DNA of 64,000 nt from Phytopythium helicoides (GCA_024867545.1 JANFNE010000006.1:558001-622000); one strand, 5' to 3'; positions 11,579 through 26,165 are shown, counted from the first letter of the stretch. Numbers and translations: made by a program. Notes: generated by a model not told the origin, from the letters alone.

Positions 11579-12009
11579 GCGCAAACCAACCACTCACACC
11601 ATTACATACACAAAACGACACAATACACACACACCAACAAACACCAACAACAAACAAACATACCACACTCAAACACACATACCAACAACACACACCAACA
11701 AACAAACATACCACATCCCTTCTCTCGTCCCACAAACACATTCGGACCGTTTTATACACACCAACCAATTACCATTACACCCTATCCATATCGACCGCGG
11801 ACACCCGAGGACGCTCGAAATCATGCAAAGAAAGGACGACAACGTGAGCACTCCATTCGTCGTGTCATGGCAAGCACGTGTGGATGCGAGAAAGCATATG
11901 AAAAGGACGGCAAAGCGAGCGGCAAGGAGGCCACGAAACAAGCGCTACATAAACAAACAAGGATACGTGTAAAGGGATAAAAGAAGAGAGATGCGAAGAG
12001 AAAAGAGGA

Positions 12010-12081
12010 GGGCCCTGCCGGAGATCGAATCCGGGACCTCTCGCACCCTAAGCGAGAATCATACCACTAGACCACAGGGCC
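12010..12081 (-). tRNA. tRNA-Pro (AGG), array copy 3
   Basis: Spacer haplotype A-A. Confidence 0.96.
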
Positions 12082-12512
12082 GCGCAAACCAACCACTCAC
12101 ACCATTACATACACAAAACGACACAATACACACACACCAACAAACACCAACAACAAACAAACATACCACACTCAAACACACATACCAACAACACACACCA
12201 ACAAACAAACATACCACATCCCTTCTCTCGTCCCACAAACACATTCGGACCGTTTTATACACACCAACCAATTACCATTACACCCTATCCATATCGACCG
12301 CGGACACCCGAGGACGCTCGAAATCATGCAAAGAAAGGACGACAACGTGAGCACTCCATTCGTCGTGTCATGGCAAGCACGTGTGGATGCGAGAAAGCAT
12401 ATGAAAAGGACGGCAAAGCGAGCGGCAAGGAGGCCACGAAACAAGCGCTACATAAACAAACAAGGATACGTGTAAAGGGATAAAAGAAGAGAGATGCGAA
12501 GAGAAAAGAGGA

Positions 12513-12584
12513 GGGCCCTGCCGGAGATCGAATCCGGGACCTCTCGCACCCTAAGCGAGAATCATACCACTAGACCACAGGGCC
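12513..12584 (-). tRNA. tRNA-Pro (AGG), array copy 4
   Basis: Spacer haplotype C-G. Confidence 0.96.
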
Positions 12585-13015
12585 GCGCAAACCAACCACT
12601 CACACCATTACATACACAAAACGACACAATACACACACACCAACAAACACCAACAACAAACAAACATACCACACTCAAACACACATACCAACAACACACA
12701 CCAACAAACAAACATACCACATCCCTTCTCTCGTCCCACAAACACATTCGGACCGTTTTATACACACCAACCAATTACCATTACACCCTCTCCATATCGA
12801 CCGCGGACACCCGAGGACGCTCGAAATCATGCAAAGAAAGGACGACAACGTGAGCACTCCATTCGTCGTGTCATGGCAAGCACGTGTGGATGCGAGAAAG
12901 CATGTGAAAAGGACGGCAAAGCGAGCGGCAAGGAGGCCACGAAACAAGCGCTACATAAACAAACAAGGATACGTGTAAAGGGATAAAAGAAGAGAGATGC
13001 GAAGAGAAAAGAGGA

Positions 13016-13087
13016 GGGCCCTGCCGGAGATCGAATCCGGGACCTCTCGCACCCTAAGCGAGAATCATACCACTAGACCACAGGGCC
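13016..13087 (-). tRNA. tRNA-Pro (AGG), array copy 5
   Basis: Spacer haplotype A-A; its spacer carries the singleton G at 13490. Confidence 0.96.
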
Positions 13088-13518
13088 GCGCAAACCAACC
13101 ACTCACACCATTACATACACAAAACGACACAATACACACACACCAACAAACACCAACAACAAACAAACATACCACACTCAAACACACATACCAACAACAC
13201 ACACCAACAAACAAACATACCACATCCCTTCTCTCGTCCCACAAACACATTCGGACCGTTTTATACACACCAACCAATTACCATTACACCCTATCCATAT
13301 CGACCGCGGACACCCGAGGACGCTCGAAATCATGCAAAGAAAGGACGACAACGTGAGCACTCCATTCGTCGTGTCATGGCAAGCACGTGTGGATGCGAGA
13401 AAGCATATGAAAAGGACGGCAAAGCGAGCGGCAAGGAGGCCACGAAACAAGCGCTACATAAACAAACAAGGATACGTGTAAAGGGATAAGAGAAGAGAGA
13501 TGCGAAGAGAAAAGAGGA

Positions 13519-13590
13519 GGGCCCTGCCGGAGATCGAATCCGGGACCTCTCGCACCCTAAGCGAGAATCATACCACTAGACCACAGGGCC
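13519..13590 (-). tRNA. tRNA-Pro (AGG), array copy 6
   Basis: Spacer haplotype C-G. Confidence 0.96.
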
Positions 13591-14021
13591 GCGCAAACCA
13601 ACCACTCACACCATTACATACACAAAACGACACAATACACACACACCAACAAACACCAACAACAAACAAACATACCACACTCAAACACACATACCAACAA
13701 CACACACCAACAAACAAACATACCACATCCCTTCTCTCGTCCCACAAACACATTCGGACCGTTTTATACACACCAACCAATTACCATTACACCCTCTCCA
13801 TATCGACCGCGGACACCCGAGGACGCTCGAAATCATGCAAAGAAAGGACGACAACGTGAGCACTCCATTCGTCGTGTCATGGCAAGCACGTGTGGATGCG
13901 AGAAAGCATGTGAAAAGGACGGCAAAGCGAGCGGCAAGGAGGCCACGAAACAAGCGCTACATAAACAAACAAGGATACGTGTAAAGGGATAAAAGAAGAG
14001 AGATGCGAAGAGAAAAGAGGA

Positions 14022-14093
14022 GGGCCCTGCCGGAGATCGAATCCGGGACCTCTCGCACCCTAAGCGAGAATCATACCACTAGACCACAGGGCC
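14022..14093 (-). tRNA. tRNA-Pro (AGG), array copy 7
   Basis: Spacer haplotype C-G, with A at site 3. Confidence 0.96.
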
Positions 14094-14524
14094 GCGCAAA
14101 CCAACCACTCACACCATTACATACACAAAACGACACAATACACACACACCAACAAACACCAACAACAAACAAACATACCACACTCAAACACACATACCAA
14201 CAACACACACCAACAAACAAACATACCACATCCCTTCTCTCGTCCCACAAACACATTCGGACCGTTTTATACACACCAACCAATTACCATTACACCCTCT
14301 CCATATCGACCGCGGACACCCGAGGACGCTCGAAATCATGCAAAGAAAGGACGACAACGTGAGCACTCCATTCGTCGTGTCATGGCAAGCACGTGTGGAT
14401 GCAAGAAAGCATGTGAAAAGGACGGCAAAGCGAGCGGCAAGGAGGCCACGAAACAAGCGCTACATAAACAAACAAGGATACGTGTAAAGGGATAAAAGAA
14501 GAGAGATGCGAAGAGAAAAGAGGA

Positions 14525-14596
14525 GGGCCCTGCCGGAGATCGAATCCGGGACCTCTCGCACCCTAAGCGAGAATCATACCACTAGACCACAGGGCC
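14525..14596 (-). tRNA. tRNA-Pro (AGG), array copy 8
   Basis: Spacer haplotype C-G. Confidence 0.96.
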
Positions 14597-15027
14597 GCGC
14601 AAACCAACCACTCACACCATTACATACACAAAACGACACAATACACACACACCAACAAACACCAACAACAAACAAACATACCACACTCAAACACACATAC
14701 CAACAACACACACCAACAAACAAACATACCACATCCCTTCTCTCGTCCCACAAACACATTCGGACCGTTTTATACACACCAACCAATTACCATTACACCC
14801 TCTCCATATCGACCGCGGACACCCGAGGACGCTCGAAATCATGCAAAGAAAGGACGACAACGTGAGCACTCCATTCGTCGTGTCATGGCAAGCACGTGTG
14901 GATGCGAGAAAGCATGTGAAAAGGACGGCAAAGCGAGCGGCAAGGAGGCCACGAAACAAGCGCTACATAAACAAACAAGGATACGTGTAAAGGGATAAAA
15001 GAAGAGAGATGCGAAGAGAAAAGAGGA

Positions 15028-15099
15028 GGGCCCTGCCGGAGATCGAATCCGGGACCTCTCGCACCCTAAGCGAGAATCATACCACTAGACCACAGGGCC
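15028..15099 (-). tRNA. tRNA-Pro (AGG), array copy 9
   Basis: Spacer haplotype C-A, a recombinant class seen only here and at copy 12. Confidence 0.96.
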
Positions 15100-15530
15100 G
15101 CGCAAACCAACCACTCACACCATTACATACACAAAACGACACAATACACACACACCAACAAACACCAACAACAAACAAACATACCACACTCAAACACACA
15201 TACCAACAACACACACCAACAAACAAACATACCACATCCCTTCTCTCGTCCCACAAACACATTCGGACCGTTTTATACACACCAACCAATTACCATTACA
15301 CCCTCTCCATATCGACCGCGGACACCCGAGGACGCTCGAAATCATGCAAAGAAAGGACGACAACGTGAGCACTCCATTCGTCGTGTCATGGCAAGCACGT
15401 GTGGATGCGAGAAAGCATATGAAAAGGACGGCAAAGCGAGCGGCAAGGAGGCCACGAAACAAGCGCTACATAAACAAACAAGGATACGTGTAAAGGGATA
15501 AAAGAAGAGAGATGCGAAGAGAAAAGAGGA

Positions 15531-15602
15531 GGGCCCTGCCGGAGATCGAATCCGGGACCTCTCGCACCCTAAGCGAGAATCATACCACTAGACCACAGGG
15601 CC
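15531..15602 (-). tRNA. tRNA-Pro (AGG), array copy 10
   Basis: Spacer haplotype A-A. Confidence 0.96.
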
Positions 15603-16033
15603 GCGCAAACCAACCACTCACACCATTACATACACAAAACGACACAATACACACACACCAACAAACACCAACAACAAACAAACATACCACACTCAAACAC
15701 ACATACCAACAACACACACCAACAAACAAACATACCACATCCCTTCTCTCGTCCCACAAACACATTCGGACCGTTTTATACACACCAACCAATTACCATT
15801 ACACCCTATCCATATCGACCGCGGACACCCGAGGACGCTCGAAATCATGCAAAGAAAGGACGACAACGTGAGCACTCCATTCGTCGTGTCATGGCAAGCA
15901 CGTGTGGATGCGAGAAAGCATATGAAAAGGACGGCAAAGCGAGCGGCAAGGAGGCCACGAAACAAGCGCTACATAAACAAACAAGGATACGTGTAAAGGG
16001 ATAAAAGAAGAGAGATGCGAAGAGAAAAGAGGA

Positions 16034-16105
16034 GGGCCCTGCCGGAGATCGAATCCGGGACCTCTCGCACCCTAAGCGAGAATCATACCACTAGACCACA
16101 GGGCC
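16034..16105 (-). tRNA. tRNA-Pro (AGG), array copy 11
   Basis: Spacer haplotype C-G. Confidence 0.96.
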
Positions 16106-16536
16106 GCGCAAACCAACCACTCACACCATTACATACACAAAACGACACAATACACACACACCAACAAACACCAACAACAAACAAACATACCACACTCAAA
16201 CACACATACCAACAACACACACCAACAAACAAACATACCACATCCCTTCTCTCGTCCCACAAACACATTCGGACCGTTTTATACACACCAACCAATTACC
16301 ATTACACCCTCTCCATATCGACCGCGGACACCCGAGGACGCTCGAAATCATGCAAAGAAAGGACGACAACGTGAGCACTCCATTCGTCGTGTCATGGCAA
16401 GCACGTGTGGATGCGAGAAAGCATGTGAAAAGGACGGCAAAGCGAGCGGCAAGGAGGCCACGAAACAAGCGCTACATAAACAAACAAGGATACGTGTAAA
16501 GGGATAAAAGAAGAGAGATGCGAAGAGAAAAGAGGA

Positions 16537-16608
16537 GGGCCCTGCCGGAGATCGAATCCGGGACCTCTCGCACCCTAAGCGAGAATCATACCACTAGACC
16601 ACAGGGCC
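16537..16608 (-). tRNA. tRNA-Pro (AGG), array copy 12
   Basis: Spacer haplotype C-A. Confidence 0.96.
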
Positions 16609-17039
16609 GCGCAAACCAACCACTCACACCATTACATACACAAAACGACACAATACACACACACCAACAAACACCAACAACAAACAAACATACCACACTC
16701 AAACACACATACCAACAACACACACCAACAAACAAACATACCACATCCCTTCTCTCGTCCCACAAACACATTCGGACCGTTTTATACACACCAACCAATT
16801 ACCATTACACCCTCTCCATATCGACCGCGGACACCCGAGGACGCTCGAAATCATGCAAAGAAAGGACGACAACGTGAGCACTCCATTCGTCGTGTCATGG
16901 CAAGCACGTGTGGATGCGAGAAAGCATATGAAAAGGACGGCAAAGCGAGCGGCAAGGAGGCCACGAAACAAGCGCTACATAAACAAACAAGGATACGTGT
17001 AAAGGGATAAAAGAAGAGAGATGCGAAGAGAAAAGAGGA

Positions 17040-17111
17040 GGGCCCTGCCGGAGATCGAATCCGGGACCTCTCGCACCCTAAGCGAGAATCATACCACTAG
17101 ACCACAGGGCC
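17040..17111 (-). tRNA. tRNA-Pro (AGG), array copy 13
   Basis: Spacer haplotype A-A. Confidence 0.96.
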
Positions 17112-17542
17112 GCGCAAACCAACCACTCACACCATTACATACACAAAACGACACAATACACACACACCAACAAACACCAACAACAAACAAACATACCACA
17201 CTCAAACACACATACCAACAACACACACCAACAAACAAACATACCACATCCCTTCTCTCGTCCCACAAACACATTCGGACCGTTTTATACACACCAACCA
17301 ATTACCATTACACCCTATCCATATCGACCGCGGACACCCGAGGACGCTCGAAATCATGCAAAGAAAGGACGACAACGTGAGCACTCCATTCGTCGTGTCA
17401 TGGCAAGCACGTGTGGATGCGAGAAAGCATATGAAAAGGACGGCAAAGCGAGCGGCAAGGAGGCCACGAAACAAGCGCTACATAAACAAACAAGGATACG
17501 TGTAAAGGGATAAAAGAAGAGAGATGCGAAGAGAAAAGAGGA

Positions 17543-17614
17543 GGGCCCTGCCGGAGATCGAATCCGGGACCTCTCGCACCCTAAGCGAGAATCATACCAC
17601 TAGACCACAGGGCC
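17543..17614 (-). tRNA. tRNA-Pro (AGG), array copy 14
   Basis: Spacer haplotype A-G; start of a run of four A-G units. Confidence 0.96.
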
Positions 17615-18045
17615 GCGCAAACCAACCACTCACACCATTACATACACAAAACGACACAATACACACACACCAACAAACACCAACAACAAACAAACATACC
17701 ACACTCAAACACACATACCAACAACACACACCAACAAACAAACATACCACATCCCTTCTCTCGTCCCACAAACACATTCGGACCGTTTTATACACACCAA
17801 CCAATTACCATTACACCCTATCCATATCGACCGCGGACACCCGAGGACGCTCGAAATCATGCAAAGAAAGGACGACAACGTGAGCACTCCATTCGTCGTG
17901 TCATGGCAAGCACGTGTGGATGCGAGAAAGCATGTGAAAAGGACGGCAAAGCGAGCGGCAAGGAGGCCACGAAACAAGCGCTACATAAACAAACAAGGAT
18001 ACGTGTAAAGGGATAAAAGAAGAGAGATGCGAAGAGAAAAGAGGA

Positions 18046-18117
18046 GGGCCCTGCCGGAGATCGAATCCGGGACCTCTCGCACCCTAAGCGAGAATCATAC
18101 CACTAGACCACAGGGCC
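18046..18117 (-). tRNA. tRNA-Pro (AGG), array copy 15
   Basis: Spacer haplotype A-G. Confidence 0.96.
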
Positions 18118-18548
18118 GCGCAAACCAACCACTCACACCATTACATACACAAAACGACACAATACACACACACCAACAAACACCAACAACAAACAAACAT
18201 ACCACACTCAAACACACATACCAACAACACACACCAACAAACAAACATACCACATCCCTTCTCTCGTCCCACAAACACATTCGGACCGTTTTATACACAC
18301 CAACCAATTACCATTACACCCTATCCATATCGACCGCGGACACCCGAGGACGCTCGAAATCATGCAAAGAAAGGACGACAACGTGAGCACTCCATTCGTC
18401 GTGTCATGGCAAGCACGTGTGGATGCGAGAAAGCATGTGAAAAGGACGGCAAAGCGAGCGGCAAGGAGGCCACGAAACAAGCGCTACATAAACAAACAAG
18501 GATACGTGTAAAGGGATAAAAGAAGAGAGATGCGAAGAGAAAAGAGGA

Positions 18549-18620
18549 GGGCCCTGCCGGAGATCGAATCCGGGACCTCTCGCACCCTAAGCGAGAATCA
18601 TACCACTAGACCACAGGGCC
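18549..18620 (-). tRNA. tRNA-Pro (AGG), array copy 16
   Basis: Spacer haplotype A-G. Confidence 0.96.
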
Positions 18621-19051
18621 GCGCAAACCAACCACTCACACCATTACATACACAAAACGACACAATACACACACACCAACAAACACCAACAACAAACAAA
18701 CATACCACACTCAAACACACATACCAACAACACACACCAACAAACAAACATACCACATCCCTTCTCTCGTCCCACAAACACATTCGGACCGTTTTATACA
18801 CACCAACCAATTACCATTACACCCTATCCATATCGACCGCGGACACCCGAGGACGCTCGAAATCATGCAAAGAAAGGACGACAACGTGAGCACTCCATTC
18901 GTCGTGTCATGGCAAGCACGTGTGGATGCGAGAAAGCATGTGAAAAGGACGGCAAAGCGAGCGGCAAGGAGGCCACGAAACAAGCGCTACATAAACAAAC
19001 AAGGATACGTGTAAAGGGATAAAAGAAGAGAGATGCGAAGAGAAAAGAGGA

Positions 19052-19123
19052 GGGCCCTGCCGGAGATCGAATCCGGGACCTCTCGCACCCTAAGCGAGAA
19101 TCATACCACTAGACCACAGGGCC
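19052..19123 (-). tRNA. tRNA-Pro (AGG), array copy 17
   Basis: Spacer haplotype A-G. Confidence 0.96.
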
Positions 19124-19554
19124 GCGCAAACCAACCACTCACACCATTACATACACAAAACGACACAATACACACACACCAACAAACACCAACAACAAAC
19201 AAACATACCACACTCAAACACACATACCAACAACACACACCAACAAACAAACATACCACATCCCTTCTCTCGTCCCACAAACACATTCGGACCGTTTTAT
19301 ACACACCAACCAATTACCATTACACCCTATCCATATCGACCGCGGACACCCGAGGACGCTCGAAATCATGCAAAGAAAGGACGACAACGTGAGCACTCCA
19401 TTCGTCGTGTCATGGCAAGCACGTGTGGATGCGAGAAAGCATGTGAAAAGGACGGCAAAGCGAGCGGCAAGGAGGCCACGAAACAAGCGCTACATAAACA
19501 AACAAGGATACGTGTAAAGGGATAAAAGAAGAGAGATGCGAAGAGAAAAGAGGA

Positions 19555-19626
19555 GGGCCCTGCCGGAGATCGAATCCGGGACCTCTCGCACCCTAAGCGA
19601 GAATCATACCACTAGACCACAGGGCC
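19555..19626 (-). tRNA. tRNA-Pro (AGG), array copy 18
   Basis: Spacer haplotype A-A. Confidence 0.96.
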
Positions 19627-20057
19627 GCGCAAACCAACCACTCACACCATTACATACACAAAACGACACAATACACACACACCAACAAACACCAACAACA
19701 AACAAACATACCACACTCAAACACACATACCAACAACACACACCAACAAACAAACATACCACATCCCTTCTCTCGTCCCACAAACACATTCGGACCGTTT
19801 TATACACACCAACCAATTACCATTACACCCTATCCATATCGACCGCGGACACCCGAGGACGCTCGAAATCATGCAAAGAAAGGACGACAACGTGAGCACT
19901 CCATTCGTCGTGTCATGGCAAGCACGTGTGGATGCGAGAAAGCATATGAAAAGGACGGCAAAGCGAGCGGCAAGGAGGCCACGAAACAAGCGCTACATAA
20001 ACAAACAAGGATACGTGTAAAGGGATAAAAGAAGAGAGATGCGAAGAGAAAAGAGGA

Positions 20058-20129
20058 GGGCCCTGCCGGAGATCGAATCCGGGACCTCTCGCACCCTAAG
20101 CGAGAATCATACCACTAGACCACAGGGCC
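20058..20129 (-). tRNA. tRNA-Pro (AGG), array copy 19
   Basis: Spacer haplotype A-G. Confidence 0.96.
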
Positions 20130-20560
20130 GCGCAAACCAACCACTCACACCATTACATACACAAAACGACACAATACACACACACCAACAAACACCAACA
20201 ACAAACAAACATACCACACTCAAACACACATACCAACAACACACACCAACAAACAAACATACCACATCCCTTCTCTCGTCCCACAAACACATTCGGACCG
20301 TTTTATACACACCAACCAATTACCATTACACCCTATCCATATCGACCGCGGACACCCGAGGACGCTCGAAATCATGCAAAGAAAGGACGACAACGTGAGC
20401 ACTCCATTCGTCGTGTCATGGCAAGCACGTGTGGATGCGAGAAAGCATGTGAAAAGGACGGCAAAGCGAGCGGCAAGGAGGCCACGAAACAAGCGCTACA
20501 TAAACAAACAAGGATACGTGTAAAGGGATAAAAGAAGAGAGATGCGAAGAGAAAAGAGGA

Positions 20561-20632
20561 GGGCCCTGCCGGAGATCGAATCCGGGACCTCTCGCACCCT
20601 AAGCGAGAATCATACCACTAGACCACAGGGCC
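20561..20632 (-). tRNA. tRNA-Pro (AGG), array copy 20
   Basis: Spacer haplotype A-A. Confidence 0.96.
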
Positions 20633-21063
20633 GCGCAAACCAACCACTCACACCATTACATACACAAAACGACACAATACACACACACCAACAAACACCA
20701 ACAACAAACAAACATACCACACTCAAACACACATACCAACAACACACACCAACAAACAAACATACCACATCCCTTCTCTCGTCCCACAAACACATTCGGA
20801 CCGTTTTATACACACCAACCAATTACCATTACACCCTATCCATATCGACCGCGGACACCCGAGGACGCTCGAAATCATGCAAAGAAAGGACGACAACGTG
20901 AGCACTCCATTCGTCGTGTCATGGCAAGCACGTGTGGATGCGAGAAAGCATATGAAAAGGACGGCAAAGCGAGCGGCAAGGAGGCCACGAAACAAGCGCT
21001 ACATAAACAAACAAGGATACGTGTAAAGGGATAAAAGAAGAGAGATGCGAAGAGAAAAGAGGA

Positions 21064-21135
21064 GGGCCCTGCCGGAGATCGAATCCGGGACCTCTCGCAC
21101 CCTAAGCGAGAATCATACCACTAGACCACAGGGCC
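21064..21135 (-). tRNA. tRNA-Pro (AGG), array copy 21
   Basis: Spacer haplotype A-A. Confidence 0.96.
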
Positions 21136-21566
21136 GCGCAAACCAACCACTCACACCATTACATACACAAAACGACACAATACACACACACCAACAAACA
21201 CCAACAACAAACAAACATACCACACTCAAACACACATACCAACAACACACACCAACAAACAAACATACCACATCCCTTCTCTCGTCCCACAAACACATTC
21301 GGACCGTTTTATACACACCAACCAATTACCATTACACCCTATCCATATCGACCGCGGACACCCGAGGACGCTCGAAATCATGCAAAGAAAGGACGACAAC
21401 GTGAGCACTCCATTCGTCGTGTCATGGCAAGCACGTGTGGATGCGAGAAAGCATATGAAAAGGACGGCAAAGCGAGCGGCAAGGAGGCCACGAAACAAGC
21501 GCTACATAAACAAACAAGGATACGTGTAAAGGGATAAAAGAAGAGAGATGCGAAGAGAAAAGAGGA

Positions 21567-21638
21567 GGGCCCTGCCGGAGATCGAATCCGGGACCTCTCG
21601 CACCCTAAGCGAGAATCATACCACTAGACCACAGGGCC
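21567..21638 (-). tRNA. tRNA-Pro (AGG), array copy 22
   Basis: Spacer haplotype A-G. Confidence 0.96.
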
Positions 21639-22069
21639 GCGCAAACCAACCACTCACACCATTACATACACAAAACGACACAATACACACACACCAACAA
21701 ACACCAACAACAAACAAACATACCACACTCAAACACACATACCAACAACACACACCAACAAACAAACATACCACATCCCTTCTCTCGTCCCACAAACACA
21801 TTCGGACCGTTTTATACACACCAACCAATTACCATTACACCCTATCCATATCGACCGCGGACACCCGAGGACGCTCGAAATCATGCAAAGAAAGGACGAC
21901 AACGTGAGCACTCCATTCGTCGTGTCATGGCAAGCACGTGTGGATGCGAGAAAGCATGTGAAAAGGACGGCAAAGCGAGCGGCAAGGAGGCCACGAAACA
22001 AGCGCTACATAAACAAACAAGGATACGTGTAAAGGGATAAAAGAAGAGAGATGCGAAGAGAAAAGAGGA

Positions 22070-22141
22070 GGGCCCTGCCGGAGATCGAATCCGGGACCTC
22101 TCGCACCCTAAGCGAGAATCATACCACTAGACCACAGGGCC
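22070..22141 (-). tRNA. tRNA-Pro (AGG), array copy 23
   Basis: Spacer haplotype A-A. Confidence 0.96.
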
Positions 22142-22572
22142 GCGCAAACCAACCACTCACACCATTACATACACAAAACGACACAATACACACACACCAA
22201 CAAACACCAACAACAAACAAACATACCACACTCAAACACACATACCAACAACACACACCAACAAACAAACATACCACATCCCTTCTCTCGTCCCACAAAC
22301 ACATTCGGACCGTTTTATACACACCAACCAATTACCATTACACCCTATCCATATCGACCGCGGACACCCGAGGACGCTCGAAATCATGCAAAGAAAGGAC
22401 GACAACGTGAGCACTCCATTCGTCGTGTCATGGCAAGCACGTGTGGATGCGAGAAAGCATATGAAAAGGACGGCAAAGCGAGCGGCAAGGAGGCCACGAA
22501 ACAAGCGCTACATAAACAAACAAGGATACGTGTAAAGGGATAAAAGAAGAGAGATGCGAAGAGAAAAGAGGA

Positions 22573-22644
22573 GGGCCCTGCCGGAGATCGAATCCGGGAC
22601 CTCTCGCACCCTAAGCGAGAATCATACCACTAGACCACAGGGCC
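22573..22644 (-). tRNA. tRNA-Pro (AGG), array copy 24
   Basis: Spacer haplotype A-A. Confidence 0.96.
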
Positions 22645-23075
22645 GCGCAAACCAACCACTCACACCATTACATACACAAAACGACACAATACACACACAC
22701 CAACAAACACCAACAACAAACAAACATACCACACTCAAACACACATACCAACAACACACACCAACAAACAAACATACCACATCCCTTCTCTCGTCCCACA
22801 AACACATTCGGACCGTTTTATACACACCAACCAATTACCATTACACCCTATCCATATCGACCGCGGACACCCGAGGACGCTCGAAATCATGCAAAGAAAG
22901 GACGACAACGTGAGCACTCCATTCGTCGTGTCATGGCAAGCACGTGTGGATGCGAGAAAGCATATGAAAAGGACGGCAAAGCGAGCGGCAAGGAGGCCAC
23001 GAAACAAGCGCTACATAAACAAACAAGGATACGTGTAAAGGGATAAAAGAAGAGAGATGCGAAGAGAAAAGAGGA

Positions 23076-23147
23076 GGGCCCTGCCGGAGATCGAATCCGG
23101 GACCTCTCGCACCCTAAGCGAGAATCATACCACTAGACCACAGGGCC
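23076..23147 (-). tRNA. tRNA-Pro (AGG), array copy 25
   Basis: Spacer haplotype C-G, with A at site 3. Confidence 0.96.
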
Positions 23148-23578
23148 GCGCAAACCAACCACTCACACCATTACATACACAAAACGACACAATACACACA
23201 CACCAACAAACACCAACAACAAACAAACATACCACACTCAAACACACATACCAACAACACACACCAACAAACAAACATACCACATCCCTTCTCTCGTCCC
23301 ACAAACACATTCGGACCGTTTTATACACACCAACCAATTACCATTACACCCTCTCCATATCGACCGCGGACACCCGAGGACGCTCGAAATCATGCAAAGA
23401 AAGGACGACAACGTGAGCACTCCATTCGTCGTGTCATGGCAAGCACGTGTGGATGCAAGAAAGCATGTGAAAAGGACGGCAAAGCGAGCGGCAAGGAGGC
23501 CACGAAACAAGCGCTACATAAACAAACAAGGATACGTGTAAAGGGATAAAAGAAGAGAGATGCGAAGAGAAAAGAGGA

Positions 23579-23650
23579 GGGCCCTGCCGGAGATCGAATC
23601 CGGGACCTCTCGCACCCTAAGCGAGAATCATACCACTAGACCACAGGGCC
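23579..23650 (-). tRNA. tRNA-Pro (AGG), array copy 26
   Basis: Spacer haplotype A-G. Confidence 0.96.
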
Positions 23651-24081
23651 GCGCAAACCAACCACTCACACCATTACATACACAAAACGACACAATACAC
23701 ACACACCAACAAACACCAACAACAAACAAACATACCACACTCAAACACACATACCAACAACACACACCAACAAACAAACATACCACATCCCTTCTCTCGT
23801 CCCACAAACACATTCGGACCGTTTTATACACACCAACCAATTACCATTACACCCTATCCATATCGACCGCGGACACCCGAGGACGCTCGAAATCATGCAA
23901 AGAAAGGACGACAACGTGAGCACTCCATTCGTCGTGTCATGGCAAGCACGTGTGGATGCGAGAAAGCATGTGAAAAGGACGGCAAAGCGAGCGGCAAGGA
24001 GGCCACGAAACAAGCGCTACATAAACAAACAAGGATACGTGTAAAGGGATAAAAGAAGAGAGATGCGAAGAGAAAAGAGGA

Positions 24082-24153
24082 GGGCCCTGCCGGAGATCGA
24101 ATCCGGGACCTCTCGCACCCTAAGCGAGAATCATACCACTAGACCACAGGGCC
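24082..24153 (-). tRNA. tRNA-Pro (AGG), array copy 27
   Basis: Spacer haplotype A-A; the last unit with A at site 2. Confidence 0.96.
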
Positions 24154-24584
24154 GCGCAAACCAACCACTCACACCATTACATACACAAAACGACACAATA
24201 CACACACACCAACAAACACCAACAACAAACAAACATACCACACTCAAACACACATACCAACAACACACACCAACAAACAAACATACCACATCCCTTCTCT
24301 CGTCCCACAAACACATTCGGACCGTTTTATACACACCAACCAATTACCATTACACCCTATCCATATCGACCGCGGACACCCGAGGACGCTCGAAATCATG
24401 CAAAGAAAGGACGACAACGTGAGCACTCCATTCGTCGTGTCATGGCAAGCACGTGTGGATGCGAGAAAGCATATGAAAAGGACGGCAAAGCGAGCGGCAA
24501 GGAGGCCACGAAACAAGCGCTACATAAACAAACAAGGATACGTGTAAAGGGATAAAAGAAGAGAGATGCGAAGAGAAAAGAGGA

Positions 24585-24656
24585 GGGCCCTGCCGGAGAT
24601 CGAATCCGGGACCTCTCGCACCCTAAGCGAGAATCATACCACTAGACCACAGGGCC
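24585..24656 (-). tRNA. tRNA-Pro (AGG), array copy 28
   Basis: Spacer haplotype C-G, with A at site 3. Confidence 0.96.
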
Positions 24657-25087
24657 GCGCAAACCAACCACTCACACCATTACATACACAAAACGACACA
24701 ATACACACACACCAACAAACACCAACAACAAACAAACATACCACACTCAAACACACATACCAACAACACACACCAACAAACAAACATACCACATCCCTTC
24801 TCTCGTCCCACAAACACATTCGGACCGTTTTATACACACCAACCAATTACCATTACACCCTCTCCATATCGACCGCGGACACCCGAGGACGCTCGAAATC
24901 ATGCAAAGAAAGGACGACAACGTGAGCACTCCATTCGTCGTGTCATGGCAAGCACGTGTGGATGCAAGAAAGCATGTGAAAAGGACGGCAAAGCGAGCGG
25001 CAAGGAGGCCACGAAACAAGCGCTACATAAACAAACAAGGATACGTGTAAAGGGATAAAAGAAGAGAGATGCGAAGAGAAAAGAGGA

Positions 25088-25159
25088 GGGCCCTGCCGGA
25101 GATCGAATCCGGGACCTCTCGCACCCTAAGCGAGAATCATACCACTAGACCACAGGGCC
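25088..25159 (-). tRNA. tRNA-Pro (AGG), array copy 29
   Basis: Spacer haplotype C-G. Confidence 0.96.
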
Positions 25160-25590
25160 GCGCAAACCAACCACTCACACCATTACATACACAAAACGAC
25201 ACAATACACACACACCAACAAACACCAACAACAAACAAACATACCACACTCAAACACACATACCAACAACACACACCAACAAACAAACATACCACATCCC
25301 TTCTCTCGTCCCACAAACACATTCGGACCGTTTTATACACACCAACCAATTACCATTACACCCTCTCCATATCGACCGCGGACACCCGAGGACGCTCGAA
25401 ATCATGCAAAGAAAGGACGACAACGTGAGCACTCCATTCGTCGTGTCATGGCAAGCACGTGTGGATGCGAGAAAGCATGTGAAAAGGACGGCAAAGCGAG
25501 CGGCAAGGAGGCCACGAAACAAGCGCTACATAAACAAACAAGGATACGTGTAAAGGGATAAAAGAAGAGAGATGCGAAGAGAAAAGAGGA

Positions 25591-25662
25591 GGGCCCTGCC
25601 GGAGATCGAATCCGGGACCTCTCGCACCCTAAGCGAGAATCATACCACTAGACCACAGGGCC
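25591..25662 (-). tRNA. tRNA-Pro (AGG), array copy 30
   Basis: Spacer haplotype C-G. Confidence 0.96.
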
Positions 25663-26093
25663 GCGCAAACCAACCACTCACACCATTACATACACAAAAC
25701 GACACAATACACACACACCAACAAACACCAACAACAAACAAACATACCACACTCAAACACACATACCAACAACACACACCAACAAACAAACATACCACAT
25801 CCCTTCTCTCGTCCCACAAACACATTCGGACCGTTTTATACACACCAACCAATTACCATTACACCCTCTCCATATCGACCGCGGACACCCGAGGACGCTC
25901 GAAATCATGCAAAGAAAGGACGACAACGTGAGCACTCCATTCGTCGTGTCATGGCAAGCACGTGTGGATGCGAGAAAGCATGTGAAAAGGACGGCAAAGC
26001 GAGCGGCAAGGAGGCCACGAAACAAGCGCTACATAAACAAACAAGGATACGTGTAAAGGGATAAAAGAAGAGAGATGCGAAGAGAAAAGAGGA

Positions 26094-26165
26094 GGGCCCT
26101 GCCGGAGATCGAATCCGGGACCTCTCGCACCCTAAGCGAGAATCATACCACTAGACCACAGGGCC
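26094..26165 (-). tRNA. tRNA-Pro (AGG), array copy 31
   Basis: Spacer haplotype A-G, with A at site 3; the same three-site combination as copy 1. Confidence 0.96.
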